Assembly: GCA_963782605.1 (NCBI GenBank)
Contig: CAWAKK010000003.1
Coordinates: forward strand, 30,319 to 94,318
Length of the DNA stretch: 64,000 nucleotides
Source: JBDTSW01 sp963782605
Lineage (GTDB): Bacteria; Actinomycetota; Thermoleophilia; Solirubrobacterales; 70-9
Reading direction: 5' to 3'
In this document: piece after piece, positions 26,365-35,118 of the stretch
Numbering within the stretch: the first letter of the stretch is position 1
Layout of the letters: each line of letters begins with the position of its first letter
Translations under genes and position numbers: made by a program
Notes under the pieces: model-generated
Told to the model about the DNA's origin: nothing
The model's input: the letters and a program-made list of their open reading frames with translations, nothing else
The model's database searches: none

Positions 26365-26937
26365 ATGCCCCCGGACATCACAGGAGCTCGCGCGAAGAGC
26401 GGTCAGTTCCACGACGATCCCGCGACCTACCTGGCGGGGATCACGGCTGACGTGCCGCGCTACGAGGAGCTCCAGAACGAGGCCGTCGCGGCAATTCCCT
26501 TCCCGCCCACCCGGGTGCTCGAGCTGGGCATCGGGACCGGCGAGACCACGAAGCGGTTGCTCGCCGCCCATCCCGATGCGGAGGTCACTGGCCTCGACGC
26601 GAGTCCCGAGATGGCTTTTCGCGCGCGAGAGCTCGGGATCCATGTGCGCCTGGCGCGGATGGAGGACCCGCTACCCGATGGGCCCTGGGATCTCGTCATC
26701 GGCGTGCTCTCAGTGCACCACCTCACCGATGACGCCAAGCGCGATCTGTTCTGCCGGGTGGGCGAGGAAGCCCGGGCGCTCGTCATCGGCGACATCGTGC
26801 TCACCGAGCCGCAGGTCGCCTCGCTGCAGCCGGGCGTCGACATGCCGGCCTCGGCCGCGGACCAGGCGCAGTGGTGCGGCGGCGAGGTCGTCTGGACGGG
26901 CGACGACCTCGCCGTGATCATGGCAACGTACGACTAG
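26365..26937 (+). CDS. class I SAM-dependent methyltransferase
   Basis: 190 residues with the class I Rossmann methyltransferase core. Motif I is VLELGIGTGETTKRLL, the acidic end of strand 2 is VTGLDASPEMAFRA, and motif IV is DLVIGVLSVHHLT. The substrate is not predictable. An N-terminal segment (AKSGQFHDDPATYLAG) resembles that of small-molecule methyltransferases. The open frame extends upstream to 25993, but that part is antisense to DUF177. It converges on the lipoprotein gene through a hairpin that contains both stop codons. Confidence 0.85.
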   Translation: MPPDITGARAKSGQFHDDPATYLAGITADVPRYEELQNEAVAAIPFPPTRVLELGIGTGETTKRLLAAHPDAEVTGLDASPEMAFRARELGIHVRLARMEDPLPDGPWDLVIGVLSVHHLTDDAKRDLFCRVGEEARALVIGDIVLTEPQVASLQPGVDMPASAADQAQWCGGEVVWTGDDLAVIMATYD

Positions 26938-26949
26938 GCCAGCGCCTAG
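26934..26949. terminator. hairpin containing both convergent stop codons
   Basis: CTAGGC-CAGC-GCCTAG, a perfect 6-bp stem. The plus-strand TAG of the methyltransferase and the minus-strand TAG of the lipoprotein gene are each part of an arm. It is probably a two-way terminator. Confidence 0.5.
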
Positions 26950-27437
26950 CCGACGTCGAACTCCTCGAGCTGGCCGAGCTCGTAGTGCGCGCCCTCCGGG
27001 CCGCTGATCGGGCACAGCATCGCGTAGCTGCCCGCCTCGATCGGTTTGCGCACCTTGGCCTCGACGGTCTTCCCGGGCTTCGCCTCGGTCTGCGCGACGA
27101 TCTCGGCGGAGCCCTTCTCGCCCTCGAGCTCGATCGCCTCGTCGACCGTGAAGCCCTCGTTGATGCGGGCGAAGATCATCACGTGAAACTCCTTGCCCTC
27201 GTTGTCGAAGGTGACGGACTTCGTCTCCTCCGTCGGCGTCGTGGAGAGGTCGAACGAGTACTCCTCGGCCGTAACGGTGACCGTCTCCGCGCTCGCCGCC
27301 TCCTCTGCACCGCCATCTGATTCGCCTTCGTCGTCCCCGCATGCCGCGGCCCCGAAGATGAGCGTCGCGGTGGCGAGCAGCGCCACCCCGGCGCGAGCAC
27401 GCGTCGTGGTCGTGGTCTCAGTCATGAGCACCCCCAT
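26946..27437 (-). CDS. cupredoxin-like lipoprotein
   Basis: About 160 residues. The N-terminus has Arg residues, a hydrophobic stretch and a lipobox (GAAAC), so the mature protein would be anchored at Cys. An acidic linker (GDDEGESDGGAEEA) follows. The folded domain is beta-rich with FHVM and MLCPISGPEGAHYELGQ, placing His, Cys, His and possibly Gln as in type 1 copper sites; the usual axial Met is Gln or absent. Copper binding is plausible but not proven. ATG 27425 (MTETTT) is an alternative start. No obvious redox partner is adjacent. Confidence 0.75.
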   Translation of the reverse strand: MGVLMTETTTTTRARAGVALLATATLIFGAAACGDDEGESDGGAEEAASAETVTVTAEEYSFDLSTTPTEETKSVTFDNEGKEFHVMIFARINEGFTVDEAIELEGEKGSAEIVAQTEAKPGKTVEAKVRKPIEAGSYAMLCPISGPEGAHYELGQLEEFDVG

Positions 27438-27555
27438 GGCTTGGTAACGCCCCGAGGCCGGGACCCTAGTGACGACCGCTTGCGCGTGCGCCGATTCGCT
27501 TGGGGCGAGCCGCCTTCGAAGCGGGCGGCGGCGCCGGCGCCGATCGAGAGGGCGA

Positions 27556-28023
27556 CTAGCCGACTTCTGCGGGCTCTTCCTCGCGGCCCGCGAGGCGATC
27601 GCGGCCGCGCTGGACCGCGGCGAGGAACTTCTGGAGGTTGACCTCGAGCGTGGAGAGGATCTCGTCCGCGTAGTCCTCGGCGCCGAGGCGAATCTGGCGC
27701 TCGGTCTCGCGCGCGTCCTCGATGATCTCCTCGGCGGCGCGCTCGGCCTGCTTGTAGACCTCCTCGTCTGAGATCAGGCGGGATTGCTGATCGCGGGCCT
27801 CCTTGACCACGCGCTCGGCCTCGCGCTTCGCCTCGGCCAGCATCTCCTGGCGCTCCTTGACGATCCAGCGCGCCTGCTTGATCTCCTCAGGGATCGTGGC
27901 GCGCATCTGGTCGAGCAGATCGTAGATCTCCTCACGGTCGACCCGCACCTGGTCGGTAAGCGGAACCGGCCGGGCGTTGTGGATCAGGTCGTCGAGCTTG
28001 TCAATGAGGACGAGAACGTCCAT
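27556..28023 (-). CDS. DivIVA-like coiled-coil protein (SepIVA type)
   Basis: 155 residues. The N-terminus (MDVLVLIDKLDDLIHNARPVPLTDQVRVDREE) is very like the mycobacterial SepIVA protein, an essential septation and polar-growth factor. The rest is a nearly continuous coiled coil (about 45-140) with EEIKQARWIVKERQEMLAEAKREAERVV. It lies next to coaD, a place I associate with this family in Actinobacteria. It would act at the inner membrane or division site. A TAAGCT sequence lies 13 nt before the ATG, a weak -10 candidate. Confidence 0.85.
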   Translation of the reverse strand: MDVLVLIDKLDDLIHNARPVPLTDQVRVDREEIYDLLDQMRATIPEEIKQARWIVKERQEMLAEAKREAERVVKEARDQQSRLISDEEVYKQAERAAEEIIEDARETERQIRLGAEDYADEILSTLEVNLQKFLAAVQRGRDRLAGREEEPAEVG

Positions 28024-28109
28024 AAGTCAGGCGGAAAGCTTAAGGGTTTGCGGGGATTTCACGAGCTTCGTGCGCTGTTTTGAGACTAGCCTGCAAGCTC
28101 CTGCCCAGA

Positions 28110-28601
28110 TCAGCGTCCCGCTCGTTTCGAAAGCGCGTCGGCGACGGGCTCGGGTACCAGGTCTGTGACGTCGCCCCCGAATGTCGCCATCTCCTTCACG
28201 CCGGTGGAGGACAGAAAGCTGTAGTCGGGAGAGGCGATGATATAGACGGATTCGATCTCGGGCGCCAGTTTGCGGTTGAGCTGATTCATCTCGAACTCGT
28301 ACTCGTAGTCGGAGATCGCCCGCAGGCCCTTCACGATCGCAGCGGCCCCCTGCTCCTTCGCGAACTCGACGACCAGGTTGGTGAAGATCTCCACCCGGAC
28401 GTTCTCGATCTCGAGCGAGCGCTCGAGGAAGTCCTTGCGCTCGTCGGGCGTGAACATCGCCTCCGACTTCCGCGGCGATTGCCCAACAACGCCTACGACC
28501 ACGGTGTCAAAGACGCGGGCGGCTCTGGTGATGATGTCGACGTGTCCGTTGGTGACCGGGTCGTAGCTGCCCGGGCACACGGCCACCCGGGGCTCAGGCA
28601 C
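28110..28601 (-). CDS. coaD: phosphopantetheine adenylyltransferase
   Basis: 163 residues. The enzyme adenylates 4'-phosphopantetheine in CoA synthesis. The nucleotidyl transferase motif is GSYDPVTNGHVDII (T/HxGH-type), with KGLRAISDYEYEFEMNQLNRKL for pantetheine binding and the SSTGVKEMA loop. The usual Phe in GxFDP is Tyr, common in the family. Its start overlaps the rsmD stop by 8 bp, a usual rsmD-coaD pair. Confidence 0.95.
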   Translation of the reverse strand: MPEPRVAVCPGSYDPVTNGHVDIITRAARVFDTVVVGVVGQSPRKSEAMFTPDERKDFLERSLEIENVRVEIFTNLVVEFAKEQGAAAIVKGLRAISDYEYEFEMNQLNRKLAPEIESVYIIASPDYSFLSSTGVKEMATFGGDVTDLVPEPVADALSKRAGR

Positions 28602-29115
28602 CGTAGATCCCGACGCGGGTGTTCCCGTAGGTTCGCTCCATCGCCGGCTCGAGCGTCACAGTCAGGGGACTGCGCGCGGCGCTCTCGACGACGAAGCGCC
28701 CGCCGTCCGCCAGGCGAGGGGGAATGAGGCTGTCGAGCAAGCCTTGCAAGCGGTCGGCGAGTGTATAGGGGGGATCGCAGAAGATCAGCTGATAGGCCCC
28801 CTCGTCGCGTCGCAGGAACCGCTCGGCGTCCGACCGAACGATCTTGAGGCGTGGATGCAGGCCAAGCCGCTCGACGTTGGCCTGCAGGAGCGCTGTGTTG
28901 TCGTCCACAGCCGTGGCACGCGCCGCCCCGCGAGACACGGCCTCGATCGCGAGCGCGCCCGTTCCGCTGAACAGATCGAGGACCTCCGCTCCCGAGATAT
29001 CGCCGAGCATGGAGAAGATCGCCTCGCGCACGCGGTCCGAGGTGGGACGCACCCCACTTCCGCGCGGTGGTGAGGACAGGCGGCGCCCTCGAAGCTCGCC
29101 GGCGACTACGCGCAC
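28594..29115 (-). CDS. rsmD: 16S rRNA (guanine966-N2)-methyltransferase
   Basis: 173 residues. RsmD methylates G966 in the small subunit. The N-terminal RVVAGELRGRRLSSPPRGSGVRPTSDRVREA block is diagnostic; motif I is VLDLFSGTGALAIEA, and motif IV is FCDPPY. It is the second gene after recG and is followed by coaD, the recG-rsmD-coaD order of Actinobacteria and Firmicutes. Confidence 0.95.
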   Translation of the reverse strand: MRVVAGELRGRRLSSPPRGSGVRPTSDRVREAIFSMLGDISGAEVLDLFSGTGALAIEAVSRGAARATAVDDNTALLQANVERLGLHPRLKIVRSDAERFLRRDEGAYQLIFCDPPYTLADRLQGLLDSLIPPRLADGGRFVVESAARSPLTVTLEPAMERTYGNTRVGIYGA

Positions 29116-29131
29116 CGGGTCCCAGTGCCGC

Positions 29132-31333
29132 TCACGCGGCGAGCTGCTCCGTGCGCTCGTCGCCGTGACGGCGACGGACAGCGTCGATCAGAGGGCCCAG
29201 CTCGGCCACGTCGAGCGAGCCGTAGCGCCCGAGGAGGGCTTGCACCTCCCTGCGCGCCGCCGCGAGCAGCTCGAAGTCATCCGGCAGGTTCGCGGCCGCG
29301 AACGTGGGCAGCCCATGCTGGCGGGTTCCGAGGATCTCCCCCTCACCCCGCAGGGTCAGGTCCACCTCCGCCAGCTTGAACCCGTCACGCTCGGTCTCGA
29401 TCGCCTCCATCCGCTTGGCCCCGAGCTCGGAGCCCTCCTCGGCGAAGAGGATGCAGTGCGAATCGTGTGCGCCTCTTCCGACTCGGCCCCGCAATTGGTG
29501 CAGCTGCGAGAGGCCAAAGCGCTCCGCACCCTCGACGATCATCACGCTGGCGTTGGCGACATCGACACCGACCTCGATCACGCTCGTCGCCACCAAGACG
29601 TCGGCGCGGCCCGACGCGAACGCCTCCATGGCCGAGGCTTTGTCCGGCGTTGGCATCTGACCGTGCAGGAGCTCCAAGCGGAAGTCGGCGAACTCGCTCG
29701 CGGCGAGCCGGGTGGCCTCGTCCGAGGCGGCCTTGGCCTCGAGCTTTGCCGACTCCGATACCAGTGGACAGACGACGTACGCCTGACGACCCTCCCGGAG
29801 CATCGCCCGCACGAACTCGTAGGCGCCGGCGCGTTTTGCCTCGCCCACCACCCACGTTCGCACCGGCTGCCGCCCGGGGGGAAGCTCGCGCAGCGCGGTC
29901 GTGTCGAGGTCGCCGTAGGCGGTCATGGAGAGCGTGCGCGGAATCGGTGTCGCGGTCATGTGGAGCACATGCGGCGCGGCGGATCCCGGCCCCTTCGCGT
30001 CGAGGGATGCCCGTTGGCGTACGCCAAAACGATGCTGCTCATCGACCACACAGACCGCAAGCCGGGCGAAGCCGACGTCCGGCTCGATGAGGGCATGTGT
30101 GCCCACCACGAGTCCGAGCTCGCCGGTCGCGAGGCGCTCCAGGTACTCCCGGCGCTGCCGGGCGGGCGTCGCACCGGTGAGCAGGGCGAAGGGGATGTGC
30201 TCTCGCGCGAGGAGCCTTGCGAGGGTCGCCGCGTGCTGCTCCGCGAGCGTCTCGGTGGGCGCCATGAGAGCGGCCTGGCCGCCGGCCTCGACGGCGCGAA
30301 GCATCGTGTGGAGCGCCACCAGCGTCTTGCCGCTGCCCACCTCTCCCATCAAGAGCCGCTGCATCGGCACATCGCCGACAAGATCGGCGTCGATCTCCTC
30401 GATCGCGCGAAGCTGATCGCCGGTCGGGTCGAACGGAAGGGAGCGAAGCCAGCGCATGCTGATCGCCCCGGGCGGATCCAGCGGGACACCGGGACGCTCT
30501 GCGATGCGCCGCCCTCGGCGCGCGGCGAGCGCCGCCTGGTGGAGGAAGAGCTCCTCGAAGGCGAGGCGGCGACGCGCGGCCTCGGCACGCTTGCGATCGT
30601 GCGGAAAGTGGACCTCTTTCAAGGCGTCGGCGCCGTCGGGGAGGCGAAGGCGGGCGCGGAGCTCGGCAGGCAGCGGCTCGATCGTCTGCGCGGCTGCAGG
30701 CAGAGCCTGCCACACCCACTCGCGGATCCGGCGCGGACGCAGTCGCTCCGTGGCTGGGTGCACCGCCACCAGGTCCGTGGTGTCGAGCACGCTGGGAGCA
30801 CCCTCGTCTGCCGCGATCTCATGCGTCTCGACCCTGAAGTTGCGTCGTTCGAGCTTGCCGCGCAGCAAGACCTTGGTGCCAGGCTTGAGCTGCTCGGCCA
30901 GCCACGCCTGGTTGAACCAGATCGCGGTGATCGTGCCGCTTCCGTCGGCGACGACCGCCTCGAGGATTCGCAGGCGCCCTCGCGTCGGCCGAATGCGGGC
31001 ACTCCGGACCTCGGCCAGGATCGTGGTCGTCTCGGAGATCCGAAGATCAATGATCTGCTTCTGCGGCGCCGGGTCACGGTATCCGTGCGGCAGGTGCCAA
31101 AGGAGGTCACCGACCGTCTCGATCCCGATCTGCGCAGCGGTCGCCGCCAGCTTCGTGCCGATCCCCCGCAGTGCGGTGAGCGGCGCGCCCAGCAGGCTCG
31201 GGCGGGGCTGCGAGCGAATGGGTGTCGCGGCGAGCGCCTCGGTGTCGCAGGGCACGCCGGAGCCGAACGCAACCGGCGGCACCGGCGCCTCATGGGCTTC
31301 GGTTCGGGCGGCGGCTAGGCCCGCGGGGGTCAT
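29132..31333 (-). CDS. recG: ATP-dependent DNA helicase RecG
   Basis: 733 residues. RecG reverses stalled replication forks. N-terminal wedge domain (LRGIGTKLAATAAQIGIETVGDLLWHLPHGYRD), then a superfamily 2 helicase core with Walker A MGEVGSGKT, DEQH box VVDEQHRFGVRQR, motif III TATPIPRT and motif VI QLRGRVGRG. The TRG-like end is present. ATG 31333 has a TACGCT box exactly 6 nt upstream, favouring it over the longer frame from 31471. It diverges from the DUF427 gene. Confidence 0.95.
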   Translation of the reverse strand: MTPAGLAAARTEAHEAPVPPVAFGSGVPCDTEALAATPIRSQPRPSLLGAPLTALRGIGTKLAATAAQIGIETVGDLLWHLPHGYRDPAPQKQIIDLRISETTTILAEVRSARIRPTRGRLRILEAVVADGSGTITAIWFNQAWLAEQLKPGTKVLLRGKLERRNFRVETHEIAADEGAPSVLDTTDLVAVHPATERLRPRRIREWVWQALPAAAQTIEPLPAELRARLRLPDGADALKEVHFPHDRKRAEAARRRLAFEELFLHQAALAARRGRRIAERPGVPLDPPGAISMRWLRSLPFDPTGDQLRAIEEIDADLVGDVPMQRLLMGEVGSGKTLVALHTMLRAVEAGGQAALMAPTETLAEQHAATLARLLAREHIPFALLTGATPARQRREYLERLATGELGLVVGTHALIEPDVGFARLAVCVVDEQHRFGVRQRASLDAKGPGSAAPHVLHMTATPIPRTLSMTAYGDLDTTALRELPPGRQPVRTWVVGEAKRAGAYEFVRAMLREGRQAYVVCPLVSESAKLEAKAASDEATRLAASEFADFRLELLHGQMPTPDKASAMEAFASGRADVLVATSVIEVGVDVANASVMIVEGAERFGLSQLHQLRGRVGRGAHDSHCILFAEEGSELGAKRMEAIETERDGFKLAEVDLTLRGEGEILGTRQHGLPTFAAANLPDDFELLAAARREVQALLGRYGSLDVAELGPLIDAVRRRHGDERTEQLAA

Positions 31334-31339
31334 GACCCA

Positions 31340-31345
31340 AGCGTA
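31340..31345 (-). promoter_or_regulatory. -10 box of recG
   Basis: TACGCT, 6 nt before ATG 31333; decides the start. Confidence 0.5.
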
Positions 31346-31393
31346 CGGCCGCGCCGAGCGGAAACGATCGGGCCCGATGCGAGACCAAGCCTC

Positions 31394-31888
31394 ATGAGCA
31401 CGACAAGGAAGCGGGGCTCCCGGCGGAGGGAATCGGTCTGGGATTATCCCCGCCCGCCGCGAATCGAGCAACTCGACGAGCCCGTGCGCGTGGAGCTCGG
31501 CGGTGAGGTGATCGCTGCGGCGAACCGCGCGCTCCGCATCCTCGAGACCGCAAGCCCGCCGACCATCTACCTCCCCACTGCGGACGTGCGCAGCGACTGC
31601 CTGCGCCCGGCCAAGGGCACCACGTACTGCGAGTGGAAGGGAACGGCCTCCTACTTCGACGCGATCGCCGGCCAGAAGGTCCGCCCGCGCGCCGCCTGGA
31701 CGTACAAGGACCCAAACGCTGCCTTCGGGGAGATTCGCGATTGGGTCGCCTTCTACCCAGGCCGCGTCGACGCCGCGTTTATCGGCGATGAGCGGGTACG
31801 GCCCCAGGCCGGCAACTTCTATGGAGGGTGGATCACCGACGCCCTCGAGGGCCCATTCAAGGGAGAAGCGGGCACCGAGGGCTGGTGA
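31394..31888 (+). CDS. DUF427 domain-containing protein
   Basis: 164 residues. The DUF427 block is clear: ETASPPTIYLPTADV, CEWKGTASYF, AAWTYKDPNAAFGEIRDWVAFYPGRVDA. The function of the family is not settled. The N-terminus is very basic (TTRKRGSRRRES), perhaps disordered. It lies between divergent recG and a convergent GST gene, splitting what is often a continuous DAK2-recG operon. No clear -10 box was found upstream. Confidence 0.85.
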   Translation: MSTTRKRGSRRRESVWDYPRPPRIEQLDEPVRVELGGEVIAAANRALRILETASPPTIYLPTADVRSDCLRPAKGTTYCEWKGTASYFDAIAGQKVRPRAAWTYKDPNAAFGEIRDWVAFYPGRVDAAFIGDERVRPQAGNFYGGWITDALEGPFKGEAGTEGW

Positions 31889-31895
31889 GGCGCGC

Positions 31896-32663
31896 CTACG
31901 CGGGCGTCGGAGCGGCGACCCGGTTGCGGTGTCGCGCGAACATCTCCGCTACCCAGCGGTAGCCGCGGCGCTCCTTGAGTGGGGCCCGAAACGCTTCGAA
32001 GCCCACCGGCGGGTCCGAGATCGCACGGGGGGCCTCGGGCGGGAGCACGAGGGGGTAGAAGAGCGACGCGGCGGTCAGGTCCGCCACCGTCAGGGAGTCA
32101 CCTACGAGGTAGCCCCTCCCGCCGAGCTCCGTTTCCAGCCTGTCGAGGGCGGCCAGCACCCTGCGACGCGCCTGGTTGGCCCGCTCGTCGTCGTGGACAC
32201 CGAAGCGCAAGCCAACGTATGCAGATGCTCCTCTGCGCGCGAGCCCCTTCGCCGCGCCAAACGGCTTCGGAAGCGTGCCCGCCGCGAAGTTCTCCATGCG
32301 CTCGTGATCCTTGCTGAGCTCGTGCCAGGCGAGCAGGCGAATCTGCGGACCGAGACTCTCGTCGAAGTAGTCCTCGAGCTCAAGGGCATGCTCCCGCTCG
32401 GCGGGGTCGGTGGGGTAGAGCGGGAACTCCGGGTAGAGCTCCTCCAGGGCCCCGATGATCGCGGTTGAATCACCGACCTGACGGCCATCGATCGAGAGGA
32501 TCGGGAAGGTCTTCTCGGACCCACGCGTAAGCCAAAGCGCGATGGCCATGTGGCTCGGTGGCAGCGGCGCCCGGCGTTCGTGATCGACATCCTTCAGCTC
32601 CAGAGCCCACCGCACCTTCTCGCTGTAGTGGGACACAGGTATGTGCCAAAGAACCGGCCTCAT
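31896..32663 (-). CDS. glutathione S-transferase family protein
   Basis: 255 residues: N-terminal thioredoxin-fold domain with WHIPVSHYSEKVRWAL (possible catalytic Ser) and VGDSTAIIGALEELYP (gamma-glutamyl contact), and an all-helical C-terminal domain (YLVGDSLTVADLTAASLFYPL). Actinobacteria mostly lack glutathione, so the true thiol or role is unclear. ATG 32663 overlaps the DAK2 gene's stop as ATGA, indicating a shared mRNA. An in-frame start 18 nt upstream is less likely. Confidence 0.88.
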   Translation of the reverse strand: MRPVLWHIPVSHYSEKVRWALELKDVDHERRAPLPPSHMAIALWLTRGSEKTFPILSIDGRQVGDSTAIIGALEELYPEFPLYPTDPAEREHALELEDYFDESLGPQIRLLAWHELSKDHERMENFAAGTLPKPFGAAKGLARRGASAYVGLRFGVHDDERANQARRRVLAALDRLETELGGRGYLVGDSLTVADLTAASLFYPLVLPPEAPRAISDPPVGFEAFRAPLKERRGYRWVAEMFARHRNRVAAPTPA

Positions 32664-34339
32664 TGGGCGGCGATGAGCCACCAGTAGGTTGGCTGGCCCC
32701 CGTCCATGACCTCGACCTCGGCGCCGGTCTTGGACTCGAGGTCGAGCGCGGCCGCACGAAGCGGTGCGTCGGCCCCCTCGATGACGGTGATGATCTCGGG
32801 GTCCTGACCGACCTCTCGCATGACGGCCGCCAACGTCTCGGCAGGGTCGCCCCAGGCGACCAACTCGTCGCCGCGGAAGCCCACCGCTTCGCCACGGACA
32901 TAGCGTCCCTCCACATCATCGCGGTCTGCCTCGGCCACGAGCCCCGTCGCGATCGCCTCGAGCTCGGCCTCCATCCGGGAGGCGTTGTCGGCCGCCGGAG
33001 CTGCGGCGTCGAAGGCGCCGACCAGCGCAGCCAGACCCGCCTGCTGTGCGACCGAGGAGACGACGCGGGCGGGACGCTCCGCCAAGCGGGCCGCCTCCTT
33101 CGCAGCCATCACGACGTTCGGCGAGTTCGGGAGGACGATGACCTCCTCGCCTGGCGCCTCCCGAATCCCGGTCAAGATCTCCTCAATCGACGGGTTCAGG
33201 GTGGAGCCTCCATCGATGACCCAAGCGCCCTCGGCGCCGAACAGATCCGCGATTCCCTCGCCGGAGGCCACCGCGACGACCCCGGTCTTGGCATCCTCGC
33301 TCGCCGCCCGAGCGGGGACGATCCCCGCCTTGGCGTGGCGCGCCGCGACCTGCTCATGCATATCCGTGGCCTCGAACTGGTCCACGTCTCCGTACTCCTG
33401 ACAGATCATGCGCACGGCTTCGCGGTCGTCGACGTGGACATGGACCTTGACCATGGTGGCGTCGCCCACGACCGCCACGGAGTCGCCGAGCTCGCCGAGC
33501 CGCGGGGCAATCGCCCTGGCCTCGAGCCCGCGGCCGGTGATGATGCAGCTCGTGCAGAACTGATAGCGCGAGTCGAAGTGCGCTGAGGCCTTGAGGTTCG
33601 CCGCCTCCTGATGGGGGATGGGCGATTCCTCCATCTCCACCCCGCTCAGGCCAACGACGAAGCCGGCGAGGATGACGAGGAGCCCGTACGCTCCGGCATC
33701 GACGACCCCGGCCTCGGCCAGCACGTCGAGCTGCTCCGGTGTGCGGTCGAGCGCGGCCTGTCCCGCGACGATCGCGGCGCCCATGAGCTCCGCGAACATC
33801 GCGTCCTGCGTGGCGTCGGTGGCCTCCAAGCCAAGCTCGGTCTCCTCCATGTCCGCGACGCGGGCGGCGACCGCCTCGTGGATCTCGCGGATCACGGTGA
33901 GCATCGTGCCCTCCTGCGGATCACCCACAGACGACCACGCCGCCGCAGATGCGGCACCGAGAGCGTCGCGCACCAGAGCCGGACCGATCAGGTCGCCCCG
34001 ACGCGTGCTCAAAACCTCGGCGGCCCCGCTCACGATTTGACTGAGGATGACTCCGGAGTTCCCCCGCGCCCCCATGAGAGCCGCGTGGGCCACTGTCGTG
34101 ACGATCAGGTTGCGGTCGATCGATGCCAGCGAAGAGGTGCGCAGGTTCTCGAGGGCCTCGAGGACGGCCTTGATGGTTCCAGCCATGTTGTCGCCGGTAT
34201 CGCCGTCGGCGACCGGAAACACGTTCAGGTCGTTGATCTCCCGGCGGCGCTCCTCGAGATGCCGGTGGGCGACCGCAACGACTCGGTGAAAGCGTTCGAT
34301 CGAAGGATCGGACATGGACGGAATCGAAGGATCGGACAT
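32660..34339 (-). CDS. DAK2-domain kinase, YloV/FakA type
   Basis: About 559 residues. The N-terminal DAK2 (dihydroxyacetone kinase-like) domain has NVFPVADGDTGDNM and GARGNSGVILSQIV, which bind Mg-ATP; the C-terminal half with HVHVDD and PNSPNVVMAAKEAA is the FakA-type domain. FakA phosphorylates fatty acids held by FakB proteins of the DegV family; no FakB is in the window. The family often precedes recG. Starts are TTG 34351, ATG 34339 and ATG 34315; a 24-bp tandem repeat duplicates the start region. ATG 34339 lies 10 nt after a TACTTT box. Confidence 0.9.
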   Translation of the reverse strand: MSDPSIPSMSDPSIERFHRVVAVAHRHLEERRREINDLNVFPVADGDTGDNMAGTIKAVLEALENLRTSSLASIDRNLIVTTVAHAALMGARGNSGVILSQIVSGAAEVLSTRRGDLIGPALVRDALGAASAAAWSSVGDPQEGTMLTVIREIHEAVAARVADMEETELGLEATDATQDAMFAELMGAAIVAGQAALDRTPEQLDVLAEAGVVDAGAYGLLVILAGFVVGLSGVEMEESPIPHQEAANLKASAHFDSRYQFCTSCIITGRGLEARAIAPRLGELGDSVAVVGDATMVKVHVHVDDREAVRMICQEYGDVDQFEATDMHEQVAARHAKAGIVPARAASEDAKTGVVAVASGEGIADLFGAEGAWVIDGGSTLNPSIEEILTGIREAPGEEVIVLPNSPNVVMAAKEAARLAERPARVVSSVAQQAGLAALVGAFDAAAPAADNASRMEAELEAIATGLVAEADRDDVEGRYVRGEAVGFRGDELVAWGDPAETLAAVMREVGQDPEIITVIEGADAPLRAAALDLESKTGAEVEVMDGGQPTYWWLIAAQ

Positions 34340-34346
34340 GGACGGA
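34299..34346 (-). repeat. two perfect 24-bp tandem repeats at the DAK2 start
   Basis: Units 34299-34322 and 34323-34346 are identical. Each contains ATG followed by codons for SDPSIPS/SDPSIER, so the gene has two equivalent start codons 24 bp apart. It is likely a recent slippage product. Confidence 0.8.
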
Positions 34347-34349
34347 CTC

Positions 34350-34355
34350 AAAGTA
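34350..34355 (-). promoter_or_regulatory. -10 box of the DAK2 gene
   Basis: TACTTT, 10 nt before ATG 34339. It overlaps the TTG at 34351, which argues against that start. Confidence 0.4.
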
Positions 34356-34392
34356 TCGCCCGTCCGTGGTGACGTCGACGCATCACCGGAAA

Positions 34393-34584
34393 TCAGGCGT
34401 GCTTGGTGACCTTGTTGGCCTTGAGACAGCGCGTGCAGACGTACACGCGGCGGGGCGTTCCGGCCTCTGAGATCCGGACCTTCTGCAGGTTCGGGTCAAA
34501 GCGCCTGCGGGTGGCGATCATCGAGTGGCTGCGCGAGTTGCCGAAGCCGGGCTTCTTCCCGCATGCGTAACAGACCTTGGCCAT
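34393..34584 (-). CDS. rpmB: 50S ribosomal protein L28
   Basis: 63 residues with CYACGKKPGFGNSRSHS near the N-terminus and CTRCLKANKVTKHA at the end; the two CxxC pairs mark the zinc-binding form. It lies just before the DAK2 gene, the common rpmB-yloV order (an Asp23 gene often between them is absent). The frame stays open upstream into the phosphoesterase gene, but MAKVC at 34584 is the natural start with TACCAT 10 nt before. Confidence 0.95.
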   Translation of the reverse strand: MAKVCYACGKKPGFGNSRSHSMIATRRRFDPNLQKVRISEAGTPRRVYVCTRCLKANKVTKHA

Positions 34585-34594
34585 GGGTCGCGGG

Positions 34595-34600
34595 ATGGTA
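34595..34600 (-). promoter_or_regulatory. -10 box of rpmB
   Basis: TACCAT, 10 nt before ATG 34584, in the 32-bp gap after the phosphoesterase gene. Confidence 0.4.
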
Positions 34601-34616
34601 GCGAGGCACGGAACGG

Positions 34617-35106
34617 CTACCCCAGCCTCAGGTGTTTGAAGCGGAGCTCCCCGCCGCTCACCTCCGCGACTCCCATGCTTCGCGCCGGCGCGCGCCGGCG
34701 CTCTGTCGGGCTCCCCGGGTTGAAGATCTGAAAACCCGCGCGCTCGGAGTGTGCAGGAAGGTGGGAATGACCAAAGAGGACGGCGTCCGCATCGGGGAAC
34801 TCGCGCCGCAGGCGCTCCATGCGATTGAGCTTCGGGCCCGCGTCGTGGATCAGCCCGACCTGCTTGCCCGCGATGTGGATCACCTTGCTTTCGGGGAGCT
34901 CGCGCTTGAGCTCGATGCTGTCGACGTTCCCATGCACAGCCTCGACGGGTGGGCCCAGGCTCCGCAGAGCAGGCGAGGATCTCGCGGGTTGAGAAGTCGC
35001 CCAGGTGGATGATCAGCTCTGCCCGTTTGAGCTCAGTGATGCACGCCGGCGGCAATCGCCGTGAGCCACGTGGCATATGCGTGTCGGCGAGGATCGCGAC
35101 GCGCAC
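34617..35106 (-). CDS. YfcE-like metallophosphoesterase, interrupted by a frameshift
   Basis: A small phosphodiesterase of the calcineurin fold. The first frame (from 35106) gives VAILADTHMPRGSRRLP and LIIHLGDFSTREILA; the second (to 34617) gives VHGNVDS, GLIHDAG, LFGHSHLP and NPGSP. Together these are the complete metal-binding motif set (DxH, GDxxx, GNxD, H, GHxH). The frames join if one base is removed near 34970-34976; the protein would then be about 162 residues, normal for YfcE. Whether the extra base is real cannot be told. It lies downstream of ribH. Confidence 0.8.
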
Positions 35107-35118
35107 TGGCCCGAGCGC

